Positions 35,324-44,805 of a DNA stretch of 64,000 nt are shown here, piece after piece. The translations under genes and the position numbers were made by a program. Source of the stretch: Mycobacterium mantenii (GTDB taxonomy: Bacteria; Actinomycetota; Actinomycetes; Mycobacteriales; Mycobacteriaceae); NCBI RefSeq assembly GCF_010731775.1, contig NZ_AP022590.1:3658001-3722000 (forward strand), in the 5' to 3' direction. Numbering within the stretch: the stretch's first letter is position 1; the number at the start of each line of letters is the position of its first letter. Under the pieces are notes generated by a model. The model searched no databases. It saw only the letters and a program-made list of their open reading frames with translations, and had not been told where the DNA came from.

Positions 35324-36549
35324 CGACTTAATTCTTCCTCTCGTTGTGAGCGGTTGGGCCGCGCTTCGCGACCCTGCGGTTCCTCGACTTCGCCGTCGTC
35401 TGGATCGGACGCGATGGCCGCCGGAATGGAAAGGGTGAAGGTCGATCCGGTACCGGGTTTGCTCCACACCCCGATGCTGCCGTTGTGGTTGGCCGCGACG
35501 TGCTTGACGATGGCCAGGCCCAGCCCGCTGCCGCCGGTGGCGCGTGAGCGCGCCTTATCCCCGCGGAAGAACCGCTCGAAAACCCGTTCCTGGTCTTCCA
35601 GGGCAATCCCGATGCCGCGGTCGGTCACCGCGATCTCGACGTTCTCGCCGCGCCGGCGCCGGCTGATCGACACCGGCGAACCCGGTGGCGAATAGGCGAT
35701 CGCGTTGGACACCAGGTTGGCCAGCGCGGTGACCAGCAGCGTCTCGTCGCCCAGCACCCGCAAACCGCTGGGCGCGTCGGTGCGGACCTCGATATCGGCG
35801 TTGTCGGCCGCCACCTTGTGGCGCGAAATCGCTTCGCTCACAACCTTATCGACTCCGACCTCGATGACGTTGGGCAACCGTTCGGCACCCTGCAACCGGG
35901 ACAGCTCGATCAGCTCGGCGACCATGTCACCCAGCCGGTTGGCTTCGACGAGCACCTTCTCGGCGAACCGCCGCACGGTTTCGGAGTCGTCGGAGGACGC
36001 CAGTAGGGCCTCGGCGAGCAGGGCCATGGCCCCCACCGGGGTCTTGAGCTCGTGGCTGACGTTGGCCACGAAGTCGCGCCGGGTCGCTTCCATCCGCGCA
36101 TAGTCGGACTGGTCGTGGGCGAAGACCACGGCGAACCGGCGGTCTTCTTCGCTGAGCAACCGGGCATGCCCGTGCACCGAGAGCCCGGACCGGCCACCCG
36201 CCCGTTTGGCCGGCCGCAGGTCGAATTCGACGTCGATGCCGGTCAGGGCCTGCTGCGCCGCCTCCCAGGCCTGGTCATCGAGCTGGCGGTCGCGCACCAG
36301 GCCCAACTCCTTGGCCCGGTCATTGAGGTACACGACGTCGCGATGGGCGTCCACCACCGCCGCTGCCAGCGGCATCAGGGCCACTATGCGTTGCAGCATC
36401 TGCGCGACGGTGATCCCGGTCCATTCGGTGCTGACCCGCTGGCGACGCTGCACCGCCCGCGGTGACAGCCGGGTCCCGACCAGTACACCCGCGGCCAGCG
36501 CCAGCGCGGACAAAACCCCGGCCAGCAACAGTGCCGAGAACACAGTCAC
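35320..36549 (-). CDS. senX3: Sensor histidine kinase SenX3
   Basis: The 409-residue kinase has two N-terminal membrane spans (a short hairpin in about the first 30 residues) and a PAS-like domain (about 50-150). The phospho-acceptor His is in [16 protein letters not shown], and the ATP-binding boxes N, G1 and G2 follow ([43 protein letters not shown]). It senses phosphate limitation with the Pst system and phosphorylates RegX3. Its stop overlaps the MIRU frame leading to regX3. A Pho-box-like repeat lies about 85-100 bases upstream. Confidence 0.97.
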   Translation of the reverse strand: MTVFSALLLAGVLSALALAAGVLVGTRLSPRAVQRRQRVSTEWTGITVAQMLQRIVALMPLAAAVVDAHRDVVYLNDRAKELGLVRDRQLDDQAWEAAQQALTGIDVEFDLRPAKRAGGRSGLSVHGHARLLSEEDRRFAVVFAHDQSDYARMEATRRDFVANVSHELKTPVGAMALLAEALLASSDDSETVRRFAEKVLVEANRLGDMVAELIELSRLQGAERLPNVIEVGVDKVVSEAISRHKVAADNADIEVRTDAPSGLRVLGDETLLVTALANLVSNAIAYSPPGSPVSISRRRRGENVEIAVTDRGIGIALEDQERVFERFFRGDKARSRATGGSGLGLAIVKHVAANHNGSIGVWSKPGTGSTFTLSIPAAIASDPDDGEVEEPQGREARPNRSQREEELSR

Positions 36550-36632
36550 ATAGCAAATCCTACAAATCTTCCTGAACGCTGCCCTAGCGGAACGAGGCCA
36601 AAATCGGACAAGTCACACCCTGCGCAACAGGT

Positions 36633-36650
36633 GTTCCGCTCCCGTTCACG
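36633..36650. promoter_or_regulatory. Candidate RegX3 box upstream of senX3
   Basis: GTTCCGC (36633-36639) and GTTCACG (36644-36650) are direct repeats with an 11-base period, the geometry of actinobacterial Pho/RegX3 boxes. The pair lies 84-101 bases before the senX3 start. Autoregulation of senX3-regX3 is established in mycobacteria, which supports the reading; the second position of the first repeat deviates from the consensus. Confidence 0.5.
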
Positions 36651-36702
36651 CGATGTTTGGCTAAATGGCCTTTAACGCGCAGGGATGGCGCGGGCGCCCA
36701 GC

Positions 36703-37452
36703 TCAGCCGCGCCCCTGGCTGGCAACCGCGGCGGCCCCGGCGGCGGCCGCCTCCGGGTCGAGATAGGTACCGCCGGGCACCACCGGCCGCAGGTCAGCGT
36801 CCAGGTCGTAGCGCAGCGGGATGCCGGTCGGGATGTTCAACTCGGCGATCTCGTCGTCGGACACCTGATCGAGGTGCTTGACCAGGGCCCGTAGCGAATT
36901 GCCGTGCGCCACGATCAGCACCGTCTTGCCGCTGCGCAGGTCCGGGATGATGACGTCGGTGAAGTACGGCAGGAAGCGCACGACCACGTCGGCCAGGCAC
37001 TCGGTGAGCGGGCCGCCGCCGATGTCGGCGTACCGGGGATCGGTGTCCTGGCTGTAGGTGCTGCCCTTCTCGATGGGCGGGGGCGGCGTGTCATAGCTGC
37101 GCCGCCAGGCCATGAATTGCTCATCGCCGTAGCGGGCCTTCGTCTCGGCCTTGTCCAGCCCCTGCAGCGCGCCGTAGTGGCGTTCGTTGAGCCGCCAGGT
37201 CCGCCGCACCGGAATCCACAGCCGGTCGGCGGCGTCCAGCGCCAGGTGCGCGGTGGAGATGGCCCGGCGCAGCAGCGACGTGTAGAGGATGTCGGGCAAC
37301 AGGTTGTTCTCGATCAGCAGCTCACCGCTGCGCACGGCTTCGGTCCGGCCCTTTTCGGTGAGGCCGACGTCGACCCAACCGGTGAAGAGGTTCAGCGAAT
37401 TCCATTCGCTTTCGCCGTGGCGAAGCAGTACCAGCGTGGCGGTGTCACCCAT
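36703..37452 (-). CDS. gpm1: 2,3-bisphosphoglycerate-dependent phosphoglycerate mutase
   Basis: The 249-residue glycolytic enzyme shows the catalytic His in [20 protein letters not shown], the [15 protein letters not shown] loop and the second His in [17 protein letters not shown]. It interconverts 3- and 2-phosphoglycerate. The ATG at 37452 gives exactly the recalled 249 residues. An upstream ATG would add seven residues. Its leader contains a GTCATC-repeat tract and a MIRU-like element attached to the end of the preceding gene. Confidence 0.97.
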   Translation of the reverse strand: MGDTATLVLLRHGESEWNSLNLFTGWVDVGLTEKGRTEAVRSGELLIENNLLPDILYTSLLRRAISTAHLALDAADRLWIPVRRTWRLNERHYGALQGLDKAETKARYGDEQFMAWRRSYDTPPPPIEKGSTYSQDTDPRYADIGGGPLTECLADVVVRFLPYFTDVIIPDLRSGKTVLIVAHGNSLRALVKHLDQVSDDEIAELNIPTGIPLRYDLDADLRPVVPGGTYLDPEAAAAGAAAVASQGRG

Positions 37453-37486
37453 GCCGGTCAGTCTCTCACGCACTCATTCAGCGGTC

Positions 37487-37504
37487 GTCATCGTCATCGT
37501 CATC
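37487..37504. repeat. Short hexanucleotide tract (GTCATC)3 upstream of gpm1
   Basis: Three perfect GTCATC copies occupy 37487-37504, between the gpm1 start and the MIRU-like element. The tract may be slippage-prone. No function is implied by the sequence. Confidence 0.6.
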
Positions 37505-37515
37505 GTCGTGACCCG

Positions 37516-37560
37516 ATGCTCGACTCCTTCTCATCGCGCTTCGCGCTCTGCATCGTCATC
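37516..37560 (-). repeat. Degenerate MIRU-like element spanning the end of the Rv0487-like gene
   Basis: On the minus strand, GACGATGCAGAGCGCGAAGCG followed by ATGAGAAGGAG reproduces the MIRU core. It supplies the C-terminal residues DDDAEREAR and the TGA of the preceding protein. No second ATGA couples it to gpm1, so it looks like a partial or eroded element. Confidence 0.6.
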
Positions 37561-38061
37561 GTCGTCGTCGATCAGGTGGGCGAAGGCCTCCAAGTTCTTC
37601 AGCGACTCGCCGCGCGACACCCGCCACTCCCACTCCTTCTGGATCGACGAGCGAAAACCCAACTCCAGCAACGTATTGAAGTCCGAGTCCACCGCCTCGA
37701 GCACCTGCCCGAGCACCCGGTCGAGCTCGTCGGCGTCCACCGAGGCCAGCGACATGCGGCCCACCAGATAGACGTCCCCGACGTTGTCCAGCGTGTAGGC
37801 CACGCCGTAGAGGCGGCGGTTGCGCTTGAGCAGGAAGCGGTAGACGCCCTCGTGGTTCTCGTCGGGCTTGCGGCACACGAAGGCTTCGACCCGCACCGAG
37901 TGCTCGCCGACGCTGAGGATGGTGTTGGTCTTGAGCTTGCGCTCGCCGGGCAGTTCGACCACCAGACCCGACAAACCACCATGCGCCCCAGCATGTTTCG
38001 AGTAATTCAGCCCGCTGGCCTGCAGGGCATCCTCGATCACGCGCTCCACTGTTGGGGTCAT
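37531..38061 (-). CDS. YbjN-like / secretion-chaperone-fold protein (Rv0487 homologue)
   Basis: The 176-residue protein has the compact alpha/beta pattern of the YbjN or type-III-secretion-chaperone-like superfamily (VVELPGERKLKTNTILSVGEHSVRVEAFVCRKPDENHEGVY). It ends in an Asp-rich, MIRU-derived tail. I do not know its biochemical role. It follows mshA, and a 54-base MIRU lies exactly at the junction. An alternative start at 38115, the ATG overlapping the mshA stop, would add 18 MIRU-encoded residues ([18 protein letters not shown]) in frame. Both starts may be used. Confidence 0.78.
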   Translation of the reverse strand: MTPTVERVIEDALQASGLNYSKHAGAHGGLSGLVVELPGERKLKTNTILSVGEHSVRVEAFVCRKPDENHEGVYRFLLKRNRRLYGVAYTLDNVGDVYLVGRMSLASVDADELDRVLGQVLEAVDSDFNTLLELGFRSSIQKEWEWRVSRGESLKNLEAFAHLIDDDDDDAEREAR

Positions 38062-38115
38062 GCGCCGCTCCTGCCCATCGCTTCGCTCTGCATCGTCGCC
38101 GGCGGCGGCAGTCAT
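38059..38115 (-). repeat. MIRU element at the mshA / Rv0487-like junction
   Basis: The mshA stop overlaps ATGA at 38112-38115, and the next gene's own ATGA lies 54 bases on (38061). Between them is the MIRU core GACGATGCAGAGCGAAGCG plus GCAGGAGCGGCGC. Because 54 is divisible by three, the element adds 18 in-frame codons to the downstream gene, unlike the 53-base element before regX3. Confidence 0.85.
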
Positions 38116-39386
38116 GCGCCCACTCCCCTGCGCTCGGCGGTGTACTCGCGGATCGCGCGCCGATAGCTGGCCAACAGCGCGTCGGTGGTGTGATCCCAGG
38201 AGAACGTGGTCGCGTGCGCAGCGGCCGCGCGGCCCATCGCCTCGGCTTGCGGCGCGGACAGGCGCAGGAGCCCGCTCAGGGCATCCGCCCACTGCCCGAC
38301 GTCGTGCCCGGCCACCAGCGTGCCCGTGACCCCGTCCCGCACGGCCACGGGCAGCCCGCCGACCGCGGCCGCCGCCACCGGCGTCCCGCACGCCTGCGCC
38401 TCGAGCGCGACCAGACCGAACGACTCCGAATAACTGGGCACCGCAACGAGATTGGCCGCCTGGAACAACGTGGCCAAATTGTGGCGCGACTGCGGGGGCA
38501 GGAACGTCACCCGGTCGGTGATGCCGAGCTCGTCGGCCAGCCGGGCCAATCCGTCCGGGGATGCCAACCCGCTACCCGAGGGCCCGCCGGCCACCACGAT
38601 GCGAACCCCGGGCAATTGCGCGGCGGCGCGCAACACGATGTCGGGCGCCTTCAGCGGCTGGATCCGGCCGACGAACGCCACGATGTCCTCGTCGAGCGGG
38701 AGCCCCAATGCCGCCCGGGCGGCGCTGCGGTCGCCGGGGCGGAACACGTCGAGGTCCACACCGGGATGGACGACGTCGATGCGCGCCGGGTCGGCATGGT
38801 GAATCGAGATCAGTTGCCTGGCTTCGTCATCGGTGTTGACGATCAGCCGGTCCGCCTCGTCGACAACCTGTTGCTCGCCGACCGTGCGCAGCGGCGGCTC
38901 GGGCGAATCCCCCTCGGCCAGCGCCGCATTCTTGACCGCGGCGAGAGTGTGCGCGGTGTGCACCAGCGGCACCGCCCAGCGGTCGCGGGCCAGCCAGCCG
39001 ACCTGCCCGGACAGCCAGTAGTGCGAGTGCACGATGTCGTAGTAGCCCGGCTCATGCGATGCTTCGGCGCGCAACACCCCGGCCGCGAACGCGCACAGCT
39101 GGGTGGGCAGATCGTATTTGTCCAGGCCCTCGAACGGGCCCGCCACCACGTTGCGGACCAGCACCCCGGGCGCCACCCGCGCGACCGGCGGGTCCGCGGA
39201 GGCGGTCGCCCGCGTGAAGATCTCCACCTCGATGCCCCGCCGCGCCAGGTGCAGTGCGGTTTGCAGCACGTAGACGTTCATGCCGCCCGCGTCGCCGGTG
39301 CCGGGCTGGGCCAGCGGTGAGGTGTGGACCGCCAACACTGCGACCCGGCGCGGTTCATTCAGCCGGAAAACGTCATCGTGGCGCAC
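38112..39386 (-). CDS. mshA: D-inositol-3-phosphate glycosyltransferase (mycothiol synthesis)
   Basis: This 424-residue GT-B glycosyltransferase transfers GlcNAc from UDP-GlcNAc to inositol-3-phosphate, the first step of mycothiol. Recognisable segments are [69 protein letters not shown] and the donor-binding [17 protein letters not shown]. The GTG at 39386 is my choice; ATG at 39437 would add 17 residues. The C-terminus is about 40-50 residues shorter than I recall for H37Rv, although the final RRGVGA is kept. The stop is joined to a MIRU. Confidence 0.94.
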   Translation of the reverse strand: MRHDDVFRLNEPRRVAVLAVHTSPLAQPGTGDAGGMNVYVLQTALHLARRGIEVEIFTRATASADPPVARVAPGVLVRNVVAGPFEGLDKYDLPTQLCAFAAGVLRAEASHEPGYYDIVHSHYWLSGQVGWLARDRWAVPLVHTAHTLAAVKNAALAEGDSPEPPLRTVGEQQVVDEADRLIVNTDDEARQLISIHHADPARIDVVHPGVDLDVFRPGDRSAARAALGLPLDEDIVAFVGRIQPLKAPDIVLRAAAQLPGVRIVVAGGPSGSGLASPDGLARLADELGITDRVTFLPPQSRHNLATLFQAANLVAVPSYSESFGLVALEAQACGTPVAAAAVGGLPVAVRDGVTGTLVAGHDVGQWADALSGLLRLSAPQAEAMGRAAAAHATTFSWDHTTDALLASYRRAIREYTAERRGVGA

Positions 39387-39446
39387 CCTGTCATCTTTAC
39401 AGGATGGTTCGCCGGCCAGCCCAAGCGCGCTGGGCACGAAGCGGCG

Positions 39447-40784
39447 TCAGGCGGACGACTCGTCGCGGCCCACGTGATGCAGCCGGGCGTCCAGGGCCCC
39501 CGCCCGCCGCATCGCCCCCAGCGGGTCGACGTACAACCCGGACAGCGACACGGTTCCCGCGCCGGCCTCCTGCACTCGGTTGCCGAAGGCGGTCAGGCGG
39601 ATGTCGCGGGGCCCCAGCACGGACCGTGCCGCGAACGCCGCCTCCACCTGCTCCATTGCCTCGGGGTATTCGGTGAATGCCTGACCGCCCACCACCAATT
39701 CGTCGGGGTTGAGCATGTCGCGCAGCAATGCCACCGCCTCACCGAGCACGCGGCCCCGCTCGGCGAGCAGGTCCCTGGCCCGCTGGTTGCCGGCTCGTGC
39801 CACCCGCAACAGATCGGAGATACCGGCGGCGGACCCGTTCGCGCGGTTGGCGGGGGCAAACGGCAGGATGCGCTGCTGGCGGGCGACGGCCACGACGGCT
39901 TCGTCGCTGACGGTGGATTCCAGCTGGCCTGTGCCGCCCAGCAGCTCGGAGTGGGCCGGCAAGGTCGCGATGGTGCCCGGGCCGCTGGCCGGGACGTGCA
40001 CCCGCCCGCCGATCACCAGCGCATAGCCCACGGTCTCGCGGGCGTAGACGTACAAGCTGGTCGGTGAGCTGGGCAGGAATCGCCGCATGCCCAGCAGCAG
40101 CTCGGCGCCGGCCATGGCGTCGACGTGCGAGGCCACCGATACCGGCAGGCCCAGCGCGTCGGCCAGCACCTGTCCGACCGGCGCCTGCCGCCAGCCCAGT
40201 CGCGGGTGGTCGACCTGGCCGGTGGCGCTGTCGACGGTGCCACCGATGGCGACCCCGACCCACAGCGGCCGCCGGCGATGCCAGCGCCGCAGGTAGCGGC
40301 GGGCGCTGTCGGCCAGCGACGCGAGGGCGGGCCCGGCGGGGTTTCGCGGTGTCGGGGTTTCCACCGTGTCGAGCGTGCGGCCGAACAGGTCGGTGGCCAC
40401 GATGCTGGTGGTTCGCGCACCGATGTGGACGCCCAGCGTCACGAACGGCTCGTGGTTGACCTCCACCGGCACGCGCGGGCGGCCGATCGCCCCGGAGACG
40501 GCCAGATCGGCACGCTCTCGCAGCAGGCCGGCTTCCAGGAGCGCGATGACCTGGCGGTTGACCGTGGCGATGCTCAGTGAGGTGACGCCGGCGATGACGT
40601 CACGGCCGACGGGGCCACGCAGCCGGACGGCCCGGAAGACGGAGGCGGCCGCCGAGTCGGGGATGTTCAGTGCCGGCGGCACGATCTGCCGGCGCACCGA
40701 GCGGTGGCCTTTTTGACCGGGCAGCAGGTGCCCGACGGCACGACCGGGCGAATGATGGGTAGGGGTGAGGGTATCCGTGCGCAC
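39447..40784 (-). CDS. ROK-family transcriptional regulator (Rv0485 homologue)
   Basis: The 445-residue protein has an N-terminal winged helix (SVFRAVRLRGPVGRDVIAGVTSLSIATVNRQVIALLEAG). A ROK sugar-kinase-like domain follows, with LGVHIGARTTSIVATDLFGR and VGVAIGGTVDSATG; the usual zinc-site cysteines are not apparent, so it is a regulator rather than a kinase. H37Rv Rv0485 is reported to control a pe/ppe pair and to affect virulence. The GTG at 40784 has AAAGGA six bases upstream. It is divergent from the SDR gene across about 175 bases that hold both promoters. Confidence 0.87.
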   Translation of the reverse strand: MRTDTLTPTHHSPGRAVGHLLPGQKGHRSVRRQIVPPALNIPDSAAASVFRAVRLRGPVGRDVIAGVTSLSIATVNRQVIALLEAGLLRERADLAVSGAIGRPRVPVEVNHEPFVTLGVHIGARTTSIVATDLFGRTLDTVETPTPRNPAGPALASLADSARRYLRRWHRRRPLWVGVAIGGTVDSATGQVDHPRLGWRQAPVGQVLADALGLPVSVASHVDAMAGAELLLGMRRFLPSSPTSLYVYARETVGYALVIGGRVHVPASGPGTIATLPAHSELLGGTGQLESTVSDEAVVAVARQQRILPFAPANRANGSAAGISDLLRVARAGNQRARDLLAERGRVLGEAVALLRDMLNPDELVVGGQAFTEYPEAMEQVEAAFAARSVLGPRDIRLTAFGNRVQEAGAGTVSLSGLYVDPLGAMRRAGALDARLHHVGRDESSA

Positions 40785-40960
40785 GAGCGTCCTTTGTCCG
40801 ATTTTTGCTGGCCGTCTTGGCCACACCTGGCTGGGTCAGGAGCGGCAAAGTGCGCAGCAACAACACGCACCCGCCGCGCAAAGACACGCGGCGGTCGTGA
40901 TGTTGGACAGGGCGCTGTGGAGCACACGAAAAATCTAGCACGTTCATTAAGGTTGTTTCG

Positions 40961-41710
40961 ATGGTGAAAACTGGCAGGAATAAGCGAGTCGCAGTAGTCA
41001 CGGGGGCCAGTTCGGGGATCGGCGCAGCAACCGCCCGAATCTTGGCTGCGCAGGGCTTTCACGTCGTTGCGGTGGCGCGCCGGGCAGACCGGATTCAGGC
41101 CCTGGCCAGTGAAATCGGCGGTACCGCGATTGTGGCCGATGTCACAGACGATGCCGCGGTCGAAACATTGGCGAGCAAAGTGGACCGCGTCGACGTCTTG
41201 GTCAACAACGCCGGCGGCGCCAGGGGGCTGGCACCGGTCGCCGATGCCGACCTGGAGCATTGGCGGTGGATGTGGGAGACCAATGTGATCGGCACGCTGC
41301 GGGTCACCCGCGCGTTGTTGCCCAAGCTGGTCGATTCCGGGGACGGGCTGATCATCACCATCACTTCCGTTGCGGCACTTGAGGTTTACGACGGCGGCGC
41401 AGGCTACACGGCGGCCAAGCACGGGCAGGGAGCGCTGCACCGCACGCTGCGTGGCGAGCTGTTGGGCAAACCGGTGCGGCTGACCGAGATCGCCCCGGGT
41501 GCGGTCGAAACGGAATTCTCACTGGTCCGCTTCGACGGCGACCAACAACGCGCGGACGCCGTCTACACCGGCATCACCCCGCTGGTGGCCGACGACGTGG
41601 CCGAGGTGATCGGGTTCGTCGCCTCGCGGCCGTCACACGTCGATCTAGATCTGATCGTGATGAAGCCGCGCGACCAGGCGTCGGCCTCCCGGTTTAACCG
41701 CCGGGGGTAG
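40961..41710 (+). CDS. Short-chain dehydrogenase/reductase (Rv0484c homologue)
   Basis: The 249-residue classical SDR has the coenzyme loop [14 protein letters not shown], the NNAG motif (VLVNNAGG), the catalytic Ser in [12 protein letters not shown] and the YTAAKHG motif (Tyr and Lys four apart), so it should be active with NADP(H). The family resembles YdfG-type 3-hydroxy-acid dehydrogenases; the true substrate is unknown. It starts ATG-GTG at 40961 and its end overlaps the convergent lprQ gene by 17 bases. Confidence 0.9.
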   Translation: MVKTGRNKRVAVVTGASSGIGAATARILAAQGFHVVAVARRADRIQALASEIGGTAIVADVTDDAAVETLASKVDRVDVLVNNAGGARGLAPVADADLEHWRWMWETNVIGTLRVTRALLPKLVDSGDGLIITITSVAALEVYDGGAGYTAAKHGQGALHRTLRGELLGKPVRLTEIAPGAVETEFSLVRFDGDQQRADAVYTGITPLVADDVAEVIGFVASRPSHVDLDLIVMKPRDQASASRFNRRG

Positions 41711-43031
41711 CGGGGCCGGTGCTGGCGGGCGTTGTCGACGTGGTTGGGGTGCCCGACAGGGTCGGCGCGTTGGACGGCGTGACCGGGGCGGTGACCGGGA
41801 TCTGCGTCGACGGCGGGCGCGCGGTGGGGGGCGGCAGCGCGGACATGGCCACCCAGGTGTCCCAGTCCACGGCCCAGTCCCAGATGTCGCCGTCGGAGTA
41901 GGACAGCTGGATCGTGCTGCCGGTCACCTCGACGGGGTCGCCGTACATCGCCGATTGGAAGTACTGCTCGGCGTCGCCGGTCGACAGGTTGATGCAGCCG
42001 TTGGTGACGTTGGTGTTGCCCTGCGCGCCGGCGCTCGCCGGGTTGGCGTGGATGAATTCGCCGTTGTTGGAAATCCGGACCGCCCAGCGTTCGTGCACGT
42101 GGCTGTAGCCGGCGGCCGGGTTGGACATGTAGAAGTCGGCGTACTTCTCGCTGACCACGTGGATGCCGTTGCGGGTGACGTTGCGCGCCTTGTCGGCCTC
42201 GCCGTAGCTGCACGGGAAGTCCATGACGACGCCCTCGTCGCGGATCACCTGGATGCGGTGCGAAGAGACCTCGGCCTTCACCACCTGCCGGCGACCGATC
42301 TGGATGTTCAGCGAGATGTCCTCGGCACCGTAGGCGCTGTCGCCGAACGGCAGGCCGTAGAGCTTGGCCTCGACGTTGACCGTGGTGCCCGCGGGGTAAT
42401 ACTCGCGAGTGCGCCAGTGCGCGCGGGCACCGGCAGCCTCGTCGGGCAGCCAGGCCCAGCTGCCCTCGACGGGCGGGTTGGTGGTGACGGTCAGCGCCTT
42501 TTCGACGGCGGCCTTGTCGCTGATCGGCCCATCGAACTGGATGATGATCGGCGCCGCGACCCCGACGGTCTGGCCGTCGGCGAGCTGGAATGCCCCACCG
42601 ATCTTCTTGGTGGGCGAAACCGTGGTGAACTTGCCCGCCACCGGGATCGCCTTGCCGTCGTGCCCGACGGCCGAGCCGCTCCAGGTGTAGGTCTGGTCGT
42701 AGCCCAGCGGCTCGGTGGTCGTGTAGACGGTGCGGTCTTGGTTGAAGGCGCCCGCGACGGCCTTGCCCGACGAATTCGACAGCGTGACGTGCTGGAACCA
42801 GCCGTCGTTGACCTCGACGCTGACCGGAGCGATCGGCACCACGTTCTCGGTCGCGTTGACGGGCTGGTACTTCAGCTGGGGAGCCGGCTGCTCTTTCTTC
42901 TCGGCCTGTTTCGCGGTCGGGCCGCCGCATGCGGCCAGCACGTTGGGGGCGAGCACGCCCAGCCCAAGGGTCGCCAAAGCGGCACGCCGGTTGAACGGCC
43001 GCGGGGCGCGGGACGGGGTCACGAAAATCAA
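41694..43031 (-). CDS. lprQ: L,D-transpeptidase lipoprotein (LdtMt5/LprQ type)
   Basis: The 445-residue lipoprotein has a basic N-terminus with a twin Arg, a hydrophobic run and the lipobox LAAC (Cys35). Ig-like domains (about 50-270) are followed by the YkuD catalytic domain with the active Cys in [12 protein letters not shown] Pro/Thr-rich tail ends the protein. It makes 3-3 cross-links in peptidoglycan at the outer face of the membrane. It matches H37Rv Rv0483. It lies 71 bases after murB, joining precursor synthesis with wall cross-linking. Confidence 0.94.
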   Translation of the reverse strand: MIFVTPSRAPRPFNRRAALATLGLGVLAPNVLAACGGPTAKQAEKKEQPAPQLKYQPVNATENVVPIAPVSVEVNDGWFQHVTLSNSSGKAVAGAFNQDRTVYTTTEPLGYDQTYTWSGSAVGHDGKAIPVAGKFTTVSPTKKIGGAFQLADGQTVGVAAPIIIQFDGPISDKAAVEKALTVTTNPPVEGSWAWLPDEAAGARAHWRTREYYPAGTTVNVEAKLYGLPFGDSAYGAEDISLNIQIGRRQVVKAEVSSHRIQVIRDEGVVMDFPCSYGEADKARNVTRNGIHVVSEKYADFYMSNPAAGYSHVHERWAVRISNNGEFIHANPASAGAQGNTNVTNGCINLSTGDAEQYFQSAMYGDPVEVTGSTIQLSYSDGDIWDWAVDWDTWVAMSALPPPTARPPSTQIPVTAPVTPSNAPTLSGTPTTSTTPASTGPATPGG

Positions 43032-43102
43032 AGATACCGGGCAAAATCGGCCACCCCGGCCACGACAAATCGGGGCCGGGAGCGCGTCGGCAAATTTTGC
43101 CG

Positions 43103-44212
43103 CTACAGCCTGCAGCCGAGCAGAACGGGTTCGGGGACCAGTGTGATGCCAAACACAGCCCGGACGCCGTCGCGGATGCTCCGGGCCAGGGCTATCACGT
43201 CTTCGGAGCCAGCGCCGCCGCGGTTGGTCAGCGCCAGCGCGTGCTTGGTGGACAACCGGCAGGGCCGTTCGAGGCCGCCGGGGCCCGGCTTCGGGTAGCC
43301 CTTGCCGAAGCCCGCCCGCTCCACCAGCCAGCCGGCGGCCAGCTTGACGCCGTCGGGCGCCGGGTAGTGCGGGACCGGCCCGTCGACGGCCGCCGCCAGC
43401 CGCTCGTAAACGTCCGGGGCGACCACCGGGTTGGTGAAGAAGGAACCCACGCTCCAGGTGTCGTGATCGGCCGGGTCGAGCACCATGCCCTTGCGCGCCC
43501 GCAAGGCCAGCACCGCGTCGCGAACGGCTTGCGGGTCGGCGCGTTCGCCGGCGTCCACGCCCAGCTCGGCGGCCAGCTCGCCGTAGCGTAGCGGCGCGCT
43601 GCGCCCCGATGGGTCCAGCGCGAACTCGACTTCCAGTACGACGGAAGGGGTTTCACCGTCGCCGCGTTTGAACACACTGGTGCGGTAGCCGAAGCCCAGC
43701 TCGCCGCCCGGGACCCAGCGCACCTCGCCGCTGCCGCGATCCAGCACCCGGACCCGGGCGATGGTGTCGGAGACTTCGGCGCCGTAGGCCCCGACGTTCT
43801 GCACCGGGGTGGCCCCTGCCGATCCGGGAATGCCGGACAGGCATTCCAGCCCGCCGAGGCCGTGCTCGATGGCCGCGACCACGACGTCGTCCCACACCGC
43901 GCCCGCCTGGGCGCGCACCACGGCGCCCTCGACGGTGATGCCGGTATTGGCCAGCCGCACCGCGGTCAGGTCCGCGCACGTGTCGGAAATTACCAGGTTG
44001 GAGCCGCCGGCGAAGACCAGCACCGGGCCGCGTTGTCCGCCAGGCGTTTCGGTGTCCAGCCGCCGCAGGGTGGCGATCACCTGTTCGCTGGTCGTGCAGG
44101 TGATCAGGCGGCGCGCGGTCGGTCCGACCCGCAGCGTGGTCAGGGGCGCCAGTGGCGTGGCGTCGGCCACCGCCGCGCCGCCGAACTCCGAACCGGCACC
44201 GCTGGATTTCAT
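43103..44212 (-). CDS. murB: UDP-N-acetylmuramate dehydrogenase
   Basis: The 369-residue FAD enzyme reduces UDP-GlcNAc-enolpyruvate to UDP-MurNAc in cytosolic peptidoglycan precursor synthesis. Motifs include [25 protein letters not shown], the flavin-contact [22 protein letters not shown], the catalytic Ser in [11 protein letters not shown] and the terminal Glu-containing segment. Length equals the H37Rv protein as I recall it. The ATG at 44212 lies 26 bases from the divergent DUF2505 gene, so both promoters overlap. Confidence 0.96.
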   Translation of the reverse strand: MKSSGAGSEFGGAAVADATPLAPLTTLRVGPTARRLITCTTSEQVIATLRRLDTETPGGQRGPVLVFAGGSNLVISDTCADLTAVRLANTGITVEGAVVRAQAGAVWDDVVVAAIEHGLGGLECLSGIPGSAGATPVQNVGAYGAEVSDTIARVRVLDRGSGEVRWVPGGELGFGYRTSVFKRGDGETPSVVLEVEFALDPSGRSAPLRYGELAAELGVDAGERADPQAVRDAVLALRARKGMVLDPADHDTWSVGSFFTNPVVAPDVYERLAAAVDGPVPHYPAPDGVKLAAGWLVERAGFGKGYPKPGPGGLERPCRLSTKHALALTNRGGAGSEDVIALARSIRDGVRAVFGITLVPEPVLLGCRL

Positions 44213-44238
44213 GGCCCGTAACGGTAGCCTGACCTGCT

Positions 44239-44751
44239 ATGCCGCGTTCATTCGACTTGTCGGCCGACTACGACGGCAGCGTTGAGGAGGTGCACCGCGC
44301 CTTCACCGACGCGGATTACTGGCGGGCCAGGCTGGCCGGGTCCGGTGTCGACCTCGCCACGCTGGAGTCGCTGCGGGTCGGCGTCGAGGACACCGTCGAG
44401 GTCGTCACGCTGCAGGTGATCCGCAGTCACAAGCTGCCCGGAATGGTCACCCAGCTGCACAACGGCGACCTGTGTATCCGGCGCGAGGAGACGTGGGGGC
44501 CGGTCACCGGCGGCGCCGCGACGGGGTCGGTCGTGGGTTCGATCGTGGATGCGCCGGTGAACCTCGCCGGCACCACCGTCCTGGAGGCCGTCGAAGAGAC
44601 CGGCGGCGCCCGGTTGACGTTCCGCGCCACCGTGCAGGTGCGCGTCCCGATCATCGGCGGCAAGTTGGAGAACATCATCGGCACCAGGCTGGCCGAAGTG
44701 GTCGCCGCCGAGCAGCGCTTCACCACAGAGTGGATCTCCAATACGGCCTGA
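44239..44751 (+). CDS. DUF2505 (START-like) protein (Rv0481c homologue)
   Basis: The 170-residue protein fits the DUF2505 branch of START/SRPBCC-like proteins. It starts MPRSFDLSADYDGSVEEVHRAFTD, has a beta-rich middle, and a C-terminal helix contains ENIIGTRLAEVVAAEQRFTTEW. This fold usually binds a hydrophobic ligand. No catalytic residues are recognisable. It is divergent from murB and precedes the amidase gene by about 55 bases. Confidence 0.82.
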   Translation: MPRSFDLSADYDGSVEEVHRAFTDADYWRARLAGSGVDLATLESLRVGVEDTVEVVTLQVIRSHKLPGMVTQLHNGDLCIRREETWGPVTGGAATGSVVGSIVDAPVNLAGTTVLEAVEETGGARLTFRATVQVRVPIIGGKLENIIGTRLAEVVAAEQRFTTEWISNTA

Positions 44752-44805
44752 GGCTGATGTGTCGCCGGACCAGGCCGCGTAGTCGCCGGGCCTAAGCTGG
44801 CGCTC

